A stretch of DNA of 7,439 bases from an uncultured Porphyromonas sp. (GTDB lineage: Bacteria > Bacteroidota > Bacteroidia > Bacteroidales > Porphyromonadaceae), in contig USJF01000060.1 of the NCBI GenBank assembly GCA_900554935.1, forward strand, positions 1 through 7,439. Direction: 5' to 3'. The notes under the pieces are model-generated. The model had not been told where the DNA came from. It made no database searches and saw only the letters and a list, made by a program, of their open reading frames with translations. The position numbers were made by a program, and so were the translations under genes. Shown piece by piece: positions 1 to 5,793 of the stretch. Numbering within the stretch: position 1 is the first letter of the stretch; every line of letters begins with the position of its first letter.

Positions 1-335
1 TATTCACTTATGGGCCTCAGACGCCTCCCACACAAACGCAAATACCTCAGGCATACCCTACTAATGCAACGACTGAAACAACGGTAGTAACTCGTCCTAA
101 AACTTGGCTAGTAGAGTCCATCATAGTTACAGTACTTTGTTGCATACCATTTGGGATTGTTGGCATTGTCTATGCTTCTAAAGTAGATCCTGCCTTTGAC
201 AGAGGGGATGTTGCTGGGGCTCTGAGTGCCTCTAAAACAGCCAAAACATGGGTTATAGCTGGAGCAATATGTGGAGCTGTGATAGCAGGCCTCTATATCT
301 TACTGTTTATGGTTGGAGCACTTGCAGAGGTATAA
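1..335 (+). CDS. CD225/dispanin family small membrane protein, 5' end missing
   Basis: This is the C-terminal 110 residues of a gene that begins left of the window; the first full codon is at position 3 and the stop is TAA at 333-335. The visible N-terminal part (about residues 1-34) is rich in Pro, Gln and Thr and looks disordered. Two hydrophobic segments follow, about residues 36-58 and 83-107. The first carries the double cysteine, Pro and Gly-Ile-Val pattern (CCIPFGIVGIVYASKV), then an acidic/Gly loop (FDRGDVAGAL) and ASKTAKTW. This order matches the CD225/dispanin family (PF04505), known from vertebrate IFITM proteins and common as small two-helix membrane proteins in bacteria. The bacterial function is unknown. 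Its stop lies inside the next gene, so the two are probably translated together. The family call is strong; the role is not known. Confidence 0.85.
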   Translation, partial: FTYGPQTPPTQTQIPQAYPTNATTETTVVTRPKTWLVESIIVTVLCCIPFGIVGIVYASKVDPAFDRGDVAGALSASKTAKTWVIAGAICGAVIAGLYILLFMVGALAEV

Positions 336-720
336 CCGACATAAGCTCACGATATGGATTGCTGGCGCAATCCTAATCATCCTACTTTCGATTATCTATC
401 GAAAGTTCAACCCTCTGGACTCTAGCCTCTTCCCTAAGTGTCCGTTTTTGATGCTTACGGGGCTAAAGTGTCCAGGGTGTGGCTCACAACGTGCCCTCCA
501 CTATCTGCTCAATTTTCAGATAGTGGAGGCATTTAAGGTAAATGCCTTTATGGTGGTATCTCTCCCATTCCTCTTACTATTGACCTTTTTAAGCCTCACC
601 TATCATCGCTCCAGCCGACTGCTCAAGTGGAGAGATCGTCTCTATGGCAAGCGCTCCATCTACATCATACTGGCCATCATCATCAACTTCTGGATATTTC
701 GCAATATCCTATCCTTCTAA
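313..720 (+). CDS. DUF2752 family membrane protein
   Basis: This 135-residue protein has the DUF2752 (PF10825) signature KCPGCGSQRA at residues 52-61, preceded by another cysteine in PKCPF (residue 43). Three hydrophobic helices are visible, about residues 13-28, 78-97 and 115-130, with basic residues between the last two, so it should sit in the inner membrane. The CPxCG motif could bind a metal or form a disulfide, but no function is established. No ATG lies in frame before the signature. The frame is closed by stops at 280-285, so the start must be TTG at 313 or TTG at 322; a GGAG sits a few bases before 322. Either start overlaps the end of the CD225 gene, which points to translational coupling. 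Bacterial CD225 and DUF2752 genes are, from memory, frequent neighbours. Confidence 0.85.
   Translation: MEHLQRYNRHKLTIWIAGAILIILLSIIYRKFNPLDSSLFPKCPFLMLTGLKCPGCGSQRALHYLLNFQIVEAFKVNAFMVVSLPFLLLLTFLSLTYHRSSRLLKWRDRLYGKRSIYIILAIIINFWIFRNILSF
692..709 (+). terminator. Stem-loop in the last codons of the DUF2752 gene, possible terminator
   Basis: GGATATT (692-698) and AATATCC (703-709) form a perfect 7-bp stem with a four-base loop TCGC. The stem ends 8 nt before the end of the stop codon. The stretch that follows is pyrimidine-rich (TATCCTTCT) but lacks a run of T, so intrinsic termination is only a possibility. It could instead protect the 3' end of the transcript. Confidence 0.3.
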
Positions 721-771
721 ATCCCCTTCTCCTAACCAACTGTCGAGCCAACCTATGCAAGTGCGACCACC

Positions 772-863
772 GAGTTCGAAACTACGCTATCACTGAGTTT
801 GTAACTCCACAAATGCTTAGTTTGTAACTCCGCGAATGCTGAGTTTGTAACTCGGCAAATACC
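772..863. repeat. Four tandem units, 23-bp period, with palindromic core GAGTTTGTAACTC
   Basis: Units start at 772, 795, 818 and 841, exactly 23 bp apart. The 13-bp core is GAGTTTGTAACTC at 795-807 and 841-853, TAGTTTGTAACTC at 818-830, and a degenerate GAGTTCGAAACTA at 772-784. The core is an inverted repeat: GAGTT and AACTC arms around TGT. The 10-bp linkers vary but are related (CACAAATGCT, CGCGAATGCT, GGCAAATACC; the degenerate unit has CGCTATCACT). A period of 23 is not a multiple of three, so the array is not a coding repeat. It sits between two convergent genes. A second array with the same core and period lies at 5478-5569. Its function is unknown; I recall that tandem 22-23 bp repeats are described in MITE-like elements of Porphyromonas gingivalis, but I cannot compare the sequences here. 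Confidence 0.85.
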
Positions 864-875
864 TACTTACCAACG

Positions 876-899
876 AGTCTTTGACCCTTACAATAGACT
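876..899. terminator. Weak inverted repeat in the convergent gap
   Basis: AGTCT (876-880) and AGACT (895-899) can pair, extended by TTG/CAA with one bulged base around a loop of about seven bases. It lies 59 nt past the stop of the glycosyltransferase gene on the minus strand, and also beyond the array for the plus-strand genes. No T run follows on either strand. It is the only paired structure near the end of the minus-strand operon, but the support is poor. Confidence 0.15.
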
Positions 900-957
900 G
901 AAAACCGATATGCTATAGGAGCAACCATTGACCCACTCCTTAGCCACTGATGGAGGG

Positions 958-1854
958 CTATAGATTGGCGTAGATACTGAGGGTCTCTAGGGGGACGTTG
1001 CCGAGTTCGGAAGCAACCTGGGAGTAGTTGCTCTCTGGAGTGGTGAGGATTCGGTCGCAGTGCGAAAGGGCGAGTAGCTGGCCAAGGGACTGTATCACGC
1101 CTTTAAGCGTGTCGGGGTCGGCGACACTATGGGGCACATAGACACGGTCACGGAAGATGGTAGCTAGGCGCTCGCGCTCATCTTTAGAGGTAGTAGCGAT
1201 ATAGAAGTTGGTGTTTTTATCGGCCACTATTATCTCCTGCATACGTTTGATAAATAGCTCGATAGGACATTCGTTGAAGGTGGTCTGAGGGTTCATTCGC
1301 CTATTGATATGGATACCGATCACACTATTTTTCCAGCTTGCCATAATCGAGAGCACCACATTATTGACCTCCACAGTGGACTCCAGCACATCGTACATCC
1401 TATAGTAATTACCAAAGCTCTTGTCCGTAGCTATCAATAGAGACTTATCGCCATCTTTGAGGAGCGCCTCGAGCTCCTCCCTATTCGTTGTAAGCATTCG
1501 CTCCAAGCGACTACCGGAGAGTACCTTATCGTACCTCAGGTACACGGCGAGGAAGGAGAGGTAAAGATTGCTGAGCATGGGGGGCATATTGAGGAGCAGG
1601 TCGGAGGTCTGGTAGCCCCTCAAGGTGATATTTTTGGAGGCTAGCCTTGGCACAAGGGTGAAGAGTCGGTCAGTGGAGACCGGCATCTCATCGTCGGTAT
1701 GCCAAATAATCTCAAGTGGGCGCCGGTACTTCTCTGCCAAGTAGATCATCGAGGCAATGGTGCGTACCCTACTTGCCACTCCGCCCATAGGCACTAGCGT
1801 AATGCCCTTTACCGGCTCTTCGCTCTTTTTCTTTTTTTCTACCACCTCACTCAT
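958..1854 (-). CDS. Fucosyltransferase-like (NodZ/O-FucT fold) glycosyltransferase
   Basis: The 298-residue product resembles fucosyltransferases of the GT11/GT23/O-FucT type, which move fucose from GDP-fucose onto glycans. Three blocks support this. Residues 23-51 (MGGVASRVRTIASMIYLAEK... IIW) match the N-terminal 'GG.gNRl.ai.sg..la' block. Residues 178-187 (VIGIHINRRM) fit the 'vgvHiRR.d' donor-site block. Residues 215-240 and 268-290 (TNFYIATTSKDE..., DRILTTPESNYSQVASELG) fit the C-terminal 'f.laTd... il.s..SsfS..Aa.lgg.P' blocks. In the middle block the usual HxRR becomes HINRR, one residue longer. The protein starts with a short charged stretch (four Lys in a row at 7-10) and has no signal peptide, so it is probably cytosolic. 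Its ATG lies 3 nt after the flippase stop, suggesting that both act on one envelope polysaccharide. The acceptor and the exact sugar cannot be told from sequence. Confidence 0.7.
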   Translation of the reverse strand: MSEVVEKKKKSEEPVKGITLVPMGGVASRVRTIASMIYLAEKYRRPLEIIWHTDDEMPVSTDRLFTLVPRLASKNITLRGYQTSDLLLNMPPMLSNLYLSFLAVYLRYDKVLSGSRLERMLTTNREELEALLKDGDKSLLIATDKSFGNYYRMYDVLESTVEVNNVVLSIMASWKNSVIGIHINRRMNPQTTFNECPIELFIKRMQEIIVADKNTNFYIATTSKDERERLATIFRDRVYVPHSVADPDTLKGVIQSLGQLLALSHCDRILTTPESNYSQVASELGNVPLETLSIYANL

Positions 1855-1857
1855 TGC

Positions 1858-3366
1858 TTATTTCTCCTTTTTTCTAGTCCTATATTCCACAAATAATTCT
1901 TTGATCTGTGCCACCAAACCTCTAAATGTCTCGAGCCTACGCAAGAGCCACCAGCCAAATATACCAATTACCAACGACCTCCACACACTATCTACTAGTG
2001 GATGGCCGAAGTGGGGAAGCAGATAATTGGCAAGCATCAATAGCCCAAAGAGGGCTACAATACGCACCAACTCGCTACTGAGCGGGGTGATTTGTAGCTT
2101 TTGCCAAAGCACAAATTGCTGGAAGGCATAGCTGATGGCAAAGGTAATCATGGTGGCTACAGCTGCTCCTACCATTCCCCAAAGGGTGATCAGGTAGAGA
2201 TTGAGTAGAATGGTGACTACGAGCACGATGACGGTGTAGGCGAGGGTCCAAAAGTAGTACTTGGAGTACCTCAGTATCCCGTTGCCGAAGCTAAAGGCGA
2301 GGTCAATCAGCTTTCCTAGGCCTAGGAAGAGCACCACGCCTTTGCCAAGGGCATAGGTGGAGCCATTAGGGATGAGCCAAAAGAGCAGATCGATATTGAC
2401 CCAAATGGCGAGCAATAGCAGTGCCCCGACCAATAGTTGATAGCAAGATACCCTACGGTAGAGCTGATTGAGACGAGCGGTATCTCCACTATGGAGCGCC
2501 TCGGAAGCAAACGGCGATGATATGGCACTCAGCGAGCGCGAAGGCATCTCTATCACTGCGACGACATAAAAAGCAATGGTGTAGATGCCTGCCGAGGCCA
2601 TCCCAAGCTCTGCGGAGACCATAAAGAGGTCGAGCCGTTGCACGATGCTACTCCCCATAGCACTAAGGAGGGTGAAGAGGGTATAATTCCGAAAGTCTCT
2701 CCGTACCTCTGCTTCGATTGGCACAATAGATGCCTTGAGGGCTTGTGGCGATATCCGCAAACTGTAGAATAGGGTCACGCACATCATCACCCCGTAGGAG
2801 AGCACAAAGGCAACAACAAAAAGGTCGAAGTCGATCCAGCCAATGCCATAGGCGACATAGGCTACTAAAAGAAGTAATCGGAGGAGTACCTCTCGGCTTA
2901 CTTTCGGAAGCACAATCCGCTGCTTCAGACTACAATAGACTTCTAGTAACGTCTGGTAGAGGATAAAGAGTACCAGCGGGAGAACCATATAGTAGTATCT
3001 CCGGAAGAGATCTTCGCCACCACCTTTCGGAGAGAAGTACGCTACTAAAGGCTCTTTGAATAGTAAGTAAGCGCCACCGAAGATCAATAATCCCAGCAGA
3101 GGGATAGTGAGCAGAAGTCGGAAGAAGCCCCTATCTCGCCCATCCTCAGTACGGAAATAAGGGTAATAGCGGATACTGGAGCTATTGGTGGCTAATAGGG
3201 CATAGCCGGCGACGAGTGTCGCTGCCTCCACGAGTACTCTAGTAAGGCCAATCTCTTCGGGGGTTAATACTTGGGTAATGACGAAGAAGGTACTGAGAAA
3301 TCCGATTCCCGCACCGAAGAGATTGGTGAGAGTGCCTTTGAAGCTTTGCCTAAATACCACATTCAT
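1858..3366 (-). CDS. Polysaccharide flippase (Wzx/MATE-like, oligosaccharide flippase family)
   Basis: The 502-residue protein is almost wholly made of hydrophobic helices, about 12-14 of them, the usual size and layout for Wzx-type flippases of the MOP superfamily. These move lipid-linked oligosaccharides across the inner membrane. The N-terminus (FKGTLTNLFGAGIGFLSTFFVITQVLTPEEIGLTRVL, taken from residues 9-45) has the typical first helix followed by L(T/S)PEEIG, a hallmark of the family. A second related half begins around residue 224 (DFRNYTLFTLLSAMGSSIVQRLD), with the basic-acidic pair in the helix. The C-terminus is short, charged and cytosolic (TRKKEK). The ATG at 3364-3366 follows the gldH stop by 9 nt, and a glycosyltransferase follows by 3 nt. 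No O-antigen polymerase or ligase is in the window, so the exported glycan is unknown. Confidence 0.85.
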   Translation of the reverse strand: MNVVFRQSFKGTLTNLFGAGIGFLSTFFVITQVLTPEEIGLTRVLVEAATLVAGYALLATNSSSIRYYPYFRTEDGRDRGFFRLLLTIPLLGLLIFGGAYLLFKEPLVAYFSPKGGGEDLFRRYYYMVLPLVLFILYQTLLEVYCSLKQRIVLPKVSREVLLRLLLLVAYVAYGIGWIDFDLFVVAFVLSYGVMMCVTLFYSLRISPQALKASIVPIEAEVRRDFRNYTLFTLLSAMGSSIVQRLDLFMVSAELGMASAGIYTIAFYVVAVIEMPSRSLSAISSPFASEALHSGDTARLNQLYRRVSCYQLLVGALLLLAIWVNIDLLFWLIPNGSTYALGKGVVLFLGLGKLIDLAFSFGNGILRYSKYYFWTLAYTVIVLVVTILLNLYLITLWGMVGAAVATMITFAISYAFQQFVLWQKLQITPLSSELVRIVALFGLLMLANYLLPHFGHPLVDSVWRSLVIGIFGWWLLRRLETFRGLVAQIKELFVEYRTRKKEK

Positions 3367-3375
3367 ACCGCTCTG

Positions 3376-3849
3376 CTACTCTCTAGGGGTTATGGTGAGC
3401 CCTACTTCCACCACCCCACTTATAATAGAGTCGGTAGAGAGCTGGCGGACGCTGTAGGTATAGACACCGCGCTCGGAATATCGCATTCCGCTCTCCAGAC
3501 GGAAGCTCTGCTCATAGATTGCGAAGCCACCACTTCTCAGCCGAAGATGCTCCAATGGGACACTGATTACCCGTGTAGTGAAATGTCGGGTAGGAGTCTC
3601 AAAGGTAACGCCTACTGGGAGCGCAGTGTACTTGAAATCCCGCTTCAGACGAAAGACAAGGTCCACATCATAACGCTGCGTACTATCGAGATCGCTAGTA
3701 CTAAAAAAGACCTCTCGATCTGCCGACCACACCTCCTCTGGAAGTTGCTCAAAATAGTAGTACTTCGCTTCAGTGGTACGACAGCCGAAGCAAGCGACCA
3801 TCCATAGCCCTACTAAAAGGCCGATGCTTACAAGTCTGGCACTAGCCAT
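3376..3849 (-). CDS. gldH: Gliding motility lipoprotein GldH
   Basis: The 157-residue protein starts with a lipoprotein signal: basic residue R5, a hydrophobic stretch 6-19 and MVAC at 17-20, with C20 the probable lipidated cysteine. Met at position -3 is less usual than Leu, Val or Ile, and C23 is a weaker alternative. The body fits GldH (PF14109): 'YYYFEQLPEEVWSADREVFF' (residues 30-49), a middle Arg-rich strand ending 'KYTALPVGVTFETP', and the C-terminal 'RGVYTYSVRQLSTDSIISGV' followed by VEVGLTI. GldH is a periplasmic-side lipoprotein first found through Flavobacterium gliding, and it persists in many non-gliding Bacteroidetes, where its role is unclear. The gene lies 20 nt after the PSP1/RicT stop, an arrangement I recognise from other Bacteroidales. 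ATG at 3847-3849 is the only start that gives a complete signal peptide. Confidence 0.85.
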   Translation of the reverse strand: MASARLVSIGLLVGLWMVACFGCRTTEAKYYYFEQLPEEVWSADREVFFSTSDLDSTQRYDVDLVFRLKRDFKYTALPVGVTFETPTRHFTTRVISVPLEHLRLRSGGFAIYEQSFRLESGMRYSERGVYTYSVRQLSTDSIISGVVEVGLTITPRE

Positions 3850-3869
3850 ATGCGCCCTCCTTCTACTGC

Positions 3870-5183
3870 TTAATCCACATTCTCGCCACGGCTACTTCTG
3901 GCTCTTCTATCACGCGTATTGCGCTCATCTCCATCAGCCCCTTGAGATTGTGGCGAACGGTTACCTCCCTTCCTGCGACGCCTACGATTACCCTCCTTCG
4001 GTGCCTCCTTCGATGACTCTGTTGGCAGAGCATTCTTTTGCTTGCGATTGCTATTTCCCTTGCGTCGCTTCTGGCGTCGCTCCTTCCGCTCCTCGTCGAA
4101 GCGGTTCATATCACTCTGCAAAAGGATATCTTTCCGCGACTCCTCTACCGAGCTATCTAGTACCTTCTCCTCATCGCATTGGAGATCGTAAGGGAGCTTA
4201 CCCGCCTTATTGAGTGCGATAATCTCGTGTGCTCGCTCCTTGGTGATAGTTACCGGCTCCGCCATCTCTCTACGGTCACGCACCTTCGGCAGATAGGTTA
4301 GCTCACCAGCCAAGATATCAGCTTTCATAAATCGGTAGTCACCTACTGAAGTGCGTAGCTCTATAGAGCGATGGGGCAACTGCTGCTGCGCCTCGAGGTA
4401 AGTATCGGCCTCAAAGTTGAGGCAACACTTGAGCTTAGCGCACTGTCCTGCCAACTTCTGTGGATTGAGCGAAAGGTCTTGCAGGCGAGCCGCATTGGTG
4501 CCTACAGAAACAAAACTAGTCATCCAGCCAGAGCAACAGAGTTGGCGACCACAAGGACCTAGCCCTCCTATTCGCCCCGCCTCTTGGCGAGCGCCGATCT
4601 GCTTCATCTCTACTCGGATATGAAAGGCCTCTGCCAGCTTTCGGATCAATTGACGAAAGTCTACTCGCCCCTCCGCAATGTAGTAGAATATCGCCTTCTG
4701 CCCATCGCCTTGGTACTCCACATCGCCGATCTTCATCTCTAAGCCAAGAGCATCGGCTATCTGCCGGCTACGAATCATAGTCTCCTGCTCAAGGGCCTTT
4801 ACCTCGTAATACCGCTCCATATCGCTTTGCTTGGCAAGGCGATAGATACGGCGTGGTTCGCCATTAGGGTGGCGGTAATTGACCTTGGCCATCTGCTTCT
4901 GTACCAACCTACCCGTCAGCGTCACTTCTCCAATATCATGCCCGGGGAACGCCTCAACCGCCACCATATCGCCCTTATGTAGCTCCAGCCCAAGGCTATT
5001 GAGGAAGTACCCTTTGCGAGTATTCTTGAACTGCACCTCCACAAAGGCCTCTTTATTGCACTCCTCCGGAAGGTCGCAAAGATAGTCCGAGACGCTTAGT
5101 TTCTTTTTGTGATTGGCTACGAACCCCTCCGCTCTTCGCGAAGTGCAGTGCAGGCCAATATTATCTATATCTTCTTGAATCAT
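3870..5183 (-). CDS. ricT: PSP1-domain protein of the RicT (YaaT) family
   Basis: The 437-residue protein has a PSP1 domain at about residues 45-275. Visible marks are VEVQFKNTRKGYF (48-60), HKGDMVAVE (69-77), HDIGEVTLTG (82-91), and two cysteine clusters: GPCGRQLCC (209-217) and AKLKCC (249-254), with C248 just before. In Bacillus subtilis RicT works with YlbF and YmcA in a complex carrying iron-sulfur clusters that affects RNA processing. In Bacteroidetes the partners are not established, so I infer only a metal-binding, RNA-related role. From about residue 365 to the end the tail is disordered and very basic (RKERRQKRRKG, then five Arg in a row near 400), which suggests nucleic-acid or ribosome contact. 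It heads the minus-strand operon, with a promoter 30-60 nt upstream of the ATG. Confidence 0.85.
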   Translation of the reverse strand: MIQEDIDNIGLHCTSRRAEGFVANHKKKLSVSDYLCDLPEECNKEAFVEVQFKNTRKGYFLNSLGLELHKGDMVAVEAFPGHDIGEVTLTGRLVQKQMAKVNYRHPNGEPRRIYRLAKQSDMERYYEVKALEQETMIRSRQIADALGLEMKIGDVEYQGDGQKAIFYYIAEGRVDFRQLIRKLAEAFHIRVEMKQIGARQEAGRIGGLGPCGRQLCCSGWMTSFVSVGTNAARLQDLSLNPQKLAGQCAKLKCCLNFEADTYLEAQQQLPHRSIELRTSVGDYRFMKADILAGELTYLPKVRDRREMAEPVTITKERAHEIIALNKAGKLPYDLQCDEEKVLDSSVEESRKDILLQSDMNRFDEERKERRQKRRKGNSNRKQKNALPTESSKEAPKEGNRRRRRKGGNRSPQSQGADGDERNTRDRRARSSRGENVD

Positions 5184-5212
5184 TACTTAGTCGCTATAAC
5201 GTACAATATCTA

Positions 5213-5244
5213 CAAAGTTACATTTTTCTAAAGAGACCTACAAA
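5213..5244 (-). promoter_or_regulatory. Bacteroidetes-type promoter for the ricT-gldH-flippase-glycosyltransferase operon
   Basis: Read on the minus strand, TTTG (complement of 5241-5244) is followed by a 20-nt spacer and TAACTTTG (complement of 5213-5220). This is a full match to the Bacteroidetes sigma-ABfr consensus TTTG-N19-21-TAnnTTTG. Transcription would start near 5206, giving a leader of roughly 23 nt before the ATG at 5183. No similar element was found in the short gaps inside the operon. Confidence 0.7.
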
Positions 5245-5267
5245 AGTAAGGGGCAGCCTCAATTCCG

Positions 5268-5288
5268 AGCGATGCGGTTCCGATCGCT
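5268..5288. promoter_or_regulatory. Imperfect 21-bp palindrome upstream of the operon promoter
   Basis: AGCGAT (5268-5273) mirrors ATCGCT (5283-5288), and inside it CGG (5275-5277) mirrors CCG (5280-5282), leaving one extra G and a TT centre. It ends 24 nt from the -33 element, on the upstream side. No gene is transcribed toward it from nearby, so a terminator is unlikely. A regulator-binding site is the more natural reading, without direct support. Confidence 0.4.
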
Positions 5289-5419
5289 TTGGGTGGCTAT
5301 TTCACGGCAATGAATGAAGAGGGTCTCAAATGAGCAGATGCTTCAGAGGCAACGACCAATTGTCAAGTAATGCAAAATAGCAGGACGAAACACTGGTCAC
5401 TCGCATCGCCCATTGTAAC

Positions 5420-5439
5420 ACACTGAAATTCAACAGTGT
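5420..5439. repeat. Inverted repeat with 6-bp arms
   Basis: ACACTG (5420-5425) and CAGTGT (5434-5439) are perfect arms around AAATTCAA. No T run follows and no gene ends nearby, so it is not called a terminator. It lies about 40 nt before the second 23-bp array. A chance occurrence cannot be excluded. Confidence 0.3.
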
Positions 5440-5477
5440 ATCAAATCCGTTGGAAGGTTAGTATCTCGGACATCAGC

Positions 5478-5569
5478 GAGTTTGTAACTCAGCAATTGTA
5501 GAGTTTGTAACTCATCGATCGTAGAGTTACAAACAAAGCGATCATTGAGTTACAAACTAAACTTTTGGA
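5478..5569. repeat. Second four-unit 23-bp array, with an orientation switch in the middle
   Basis: Units start at 5478, 5501, 5524 and 5547, exactly 23 bp apart. The first two have the core GAGTTTGTAACTC (5478-5490 and 5501-5513). The last two carry the reverse complement form, GAGTTACAAACAA (5524-5536) and GAGTTACAAACTA (5547-5559), with slightly decayed right arms. The 10-bp linkers are AGCAATTGTA, ATCGATCGTA, AGCGATCATT and AACTTTTGGA. The phase is kept across the switch, because the outer arms GAGTT/AACTC are palindromic and only the TGT centre is reversed. Both this array and the one at 772-863 span 92 bp. The array lies in an intergenic region and its function is unknown. Confidence 0.85.
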
Positions 5570-5653
5570 TTCATAACCCAATGAATTATAGGTAATTGCA
5601 AAAGGTATTCATACAGAGACATCCATCAACCAAAGTTCATCTGTATTAACAAA

Positions 5654-5693
5654 CATTAGGCCTATTGTCACTAGAAAAAACCGGGTATATAAT
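5654..5693 (+). promoter_or_regulatory. Sigma70-like promoter candidate with a palindrome over the -35 box, upstream of copA
   Basis: TTGTCA (5665-5670), a 17-nt spacer and TATAAT (5688-5693) make a close match to the classical sigma70 promoter, but Bacteroidetes normally use TTTG and TAnnTTTG instead. TAGGCCTA (5657-5664) is a perfect 8-bp palindrome abutting the -35 box; with the flanking bases CAT and TTG it extends to 14 bp with one mismatched pair. Transcription from here would leave a leader of about 135 nt before copA. The match could be chance in an AT-rich stretch. Confidence 0.3.
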
Positions 5694-5710
5694 CTTCCTT
5701 TTGTGCACCC

Positions 5711-5793
5711 TAACTTGCGGGAGGCAGGGGATGTGACGGGCAATTTATTGGGCAATACAAGTAAATTGCGAGGAATTATCCGTAACTTGCGAG
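5711..5793 (+). promoter_or_regulatory. Three direct repeats TAAnTTGCGnG before copA, candidate operator
   Basis: TAACTTGCGGG (5711-5721), TAAATTGCGAG (5762-5772) and TAACTTGCGAG (5783-5793) are spaced 51 and 21 bp apart, close to five and two helical turns, so all three would face the same side of the DNA. Between the first two lies another direct repeat, GGGCAAT at 5738-5744 and 5750-5756. They occupy the expected position for a regulator of the copper exporter. No regulator gene is in the window, so the binding protein is unknown. Confidence 0.4.

Larger units (their letters stand above)
721..957. other. Convergent intergenic region without a credible gene
   Basis: This 237-nt gap separates the DUF2752 gene from the end of the minus-strand operon. 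It holds the 23-bp repeat array (772-863), and beyond it a weak inverted repeat at 876-899. The rest (721-771 and 900-957) shows nothing I can assign. A 66-codon open frame that runs into it overlaps the DUF2752 gene in another frame and reads through the repeats, so it is not taken as a gene. Confidence 0.6.

Noticed and set aside
627..827. Small plus-strand open frame of 66 codons
   Set aside because: It overlaps the DUF2752 gene in another frame and its tail simply reads through the 23-bp repeats; no family resemblance.
772..863. CRISPR-like array of repeats and spacers
   Set aside because: The conserved core is only 13 bp and the linkers 10 bp, far below CRISPR sizes; the linkers resemble each other and no cas gene is present.
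941..960. TAGCC/GGCTA inverted repeat over the glycosyltransferase stop codon as a terminator
   Set aside because: Only 5-bp arms around a 10-base loop and no T run after it.
3271..3807. Plus-strand open frame of 178 codons
   Set aside because: It lies antisense to the flippase start and to most of gldH, both of which are recognised families; a shadow frame.
5478..5569. TTTG of the repeat cores acting as promoter boxes
   Set aside because: Core-to-core TTTG distance is 23 nt, while the Bacteroidetes promoter needs about 27-29 nt and a TA two bases before the second TTTG, which the cores lack.
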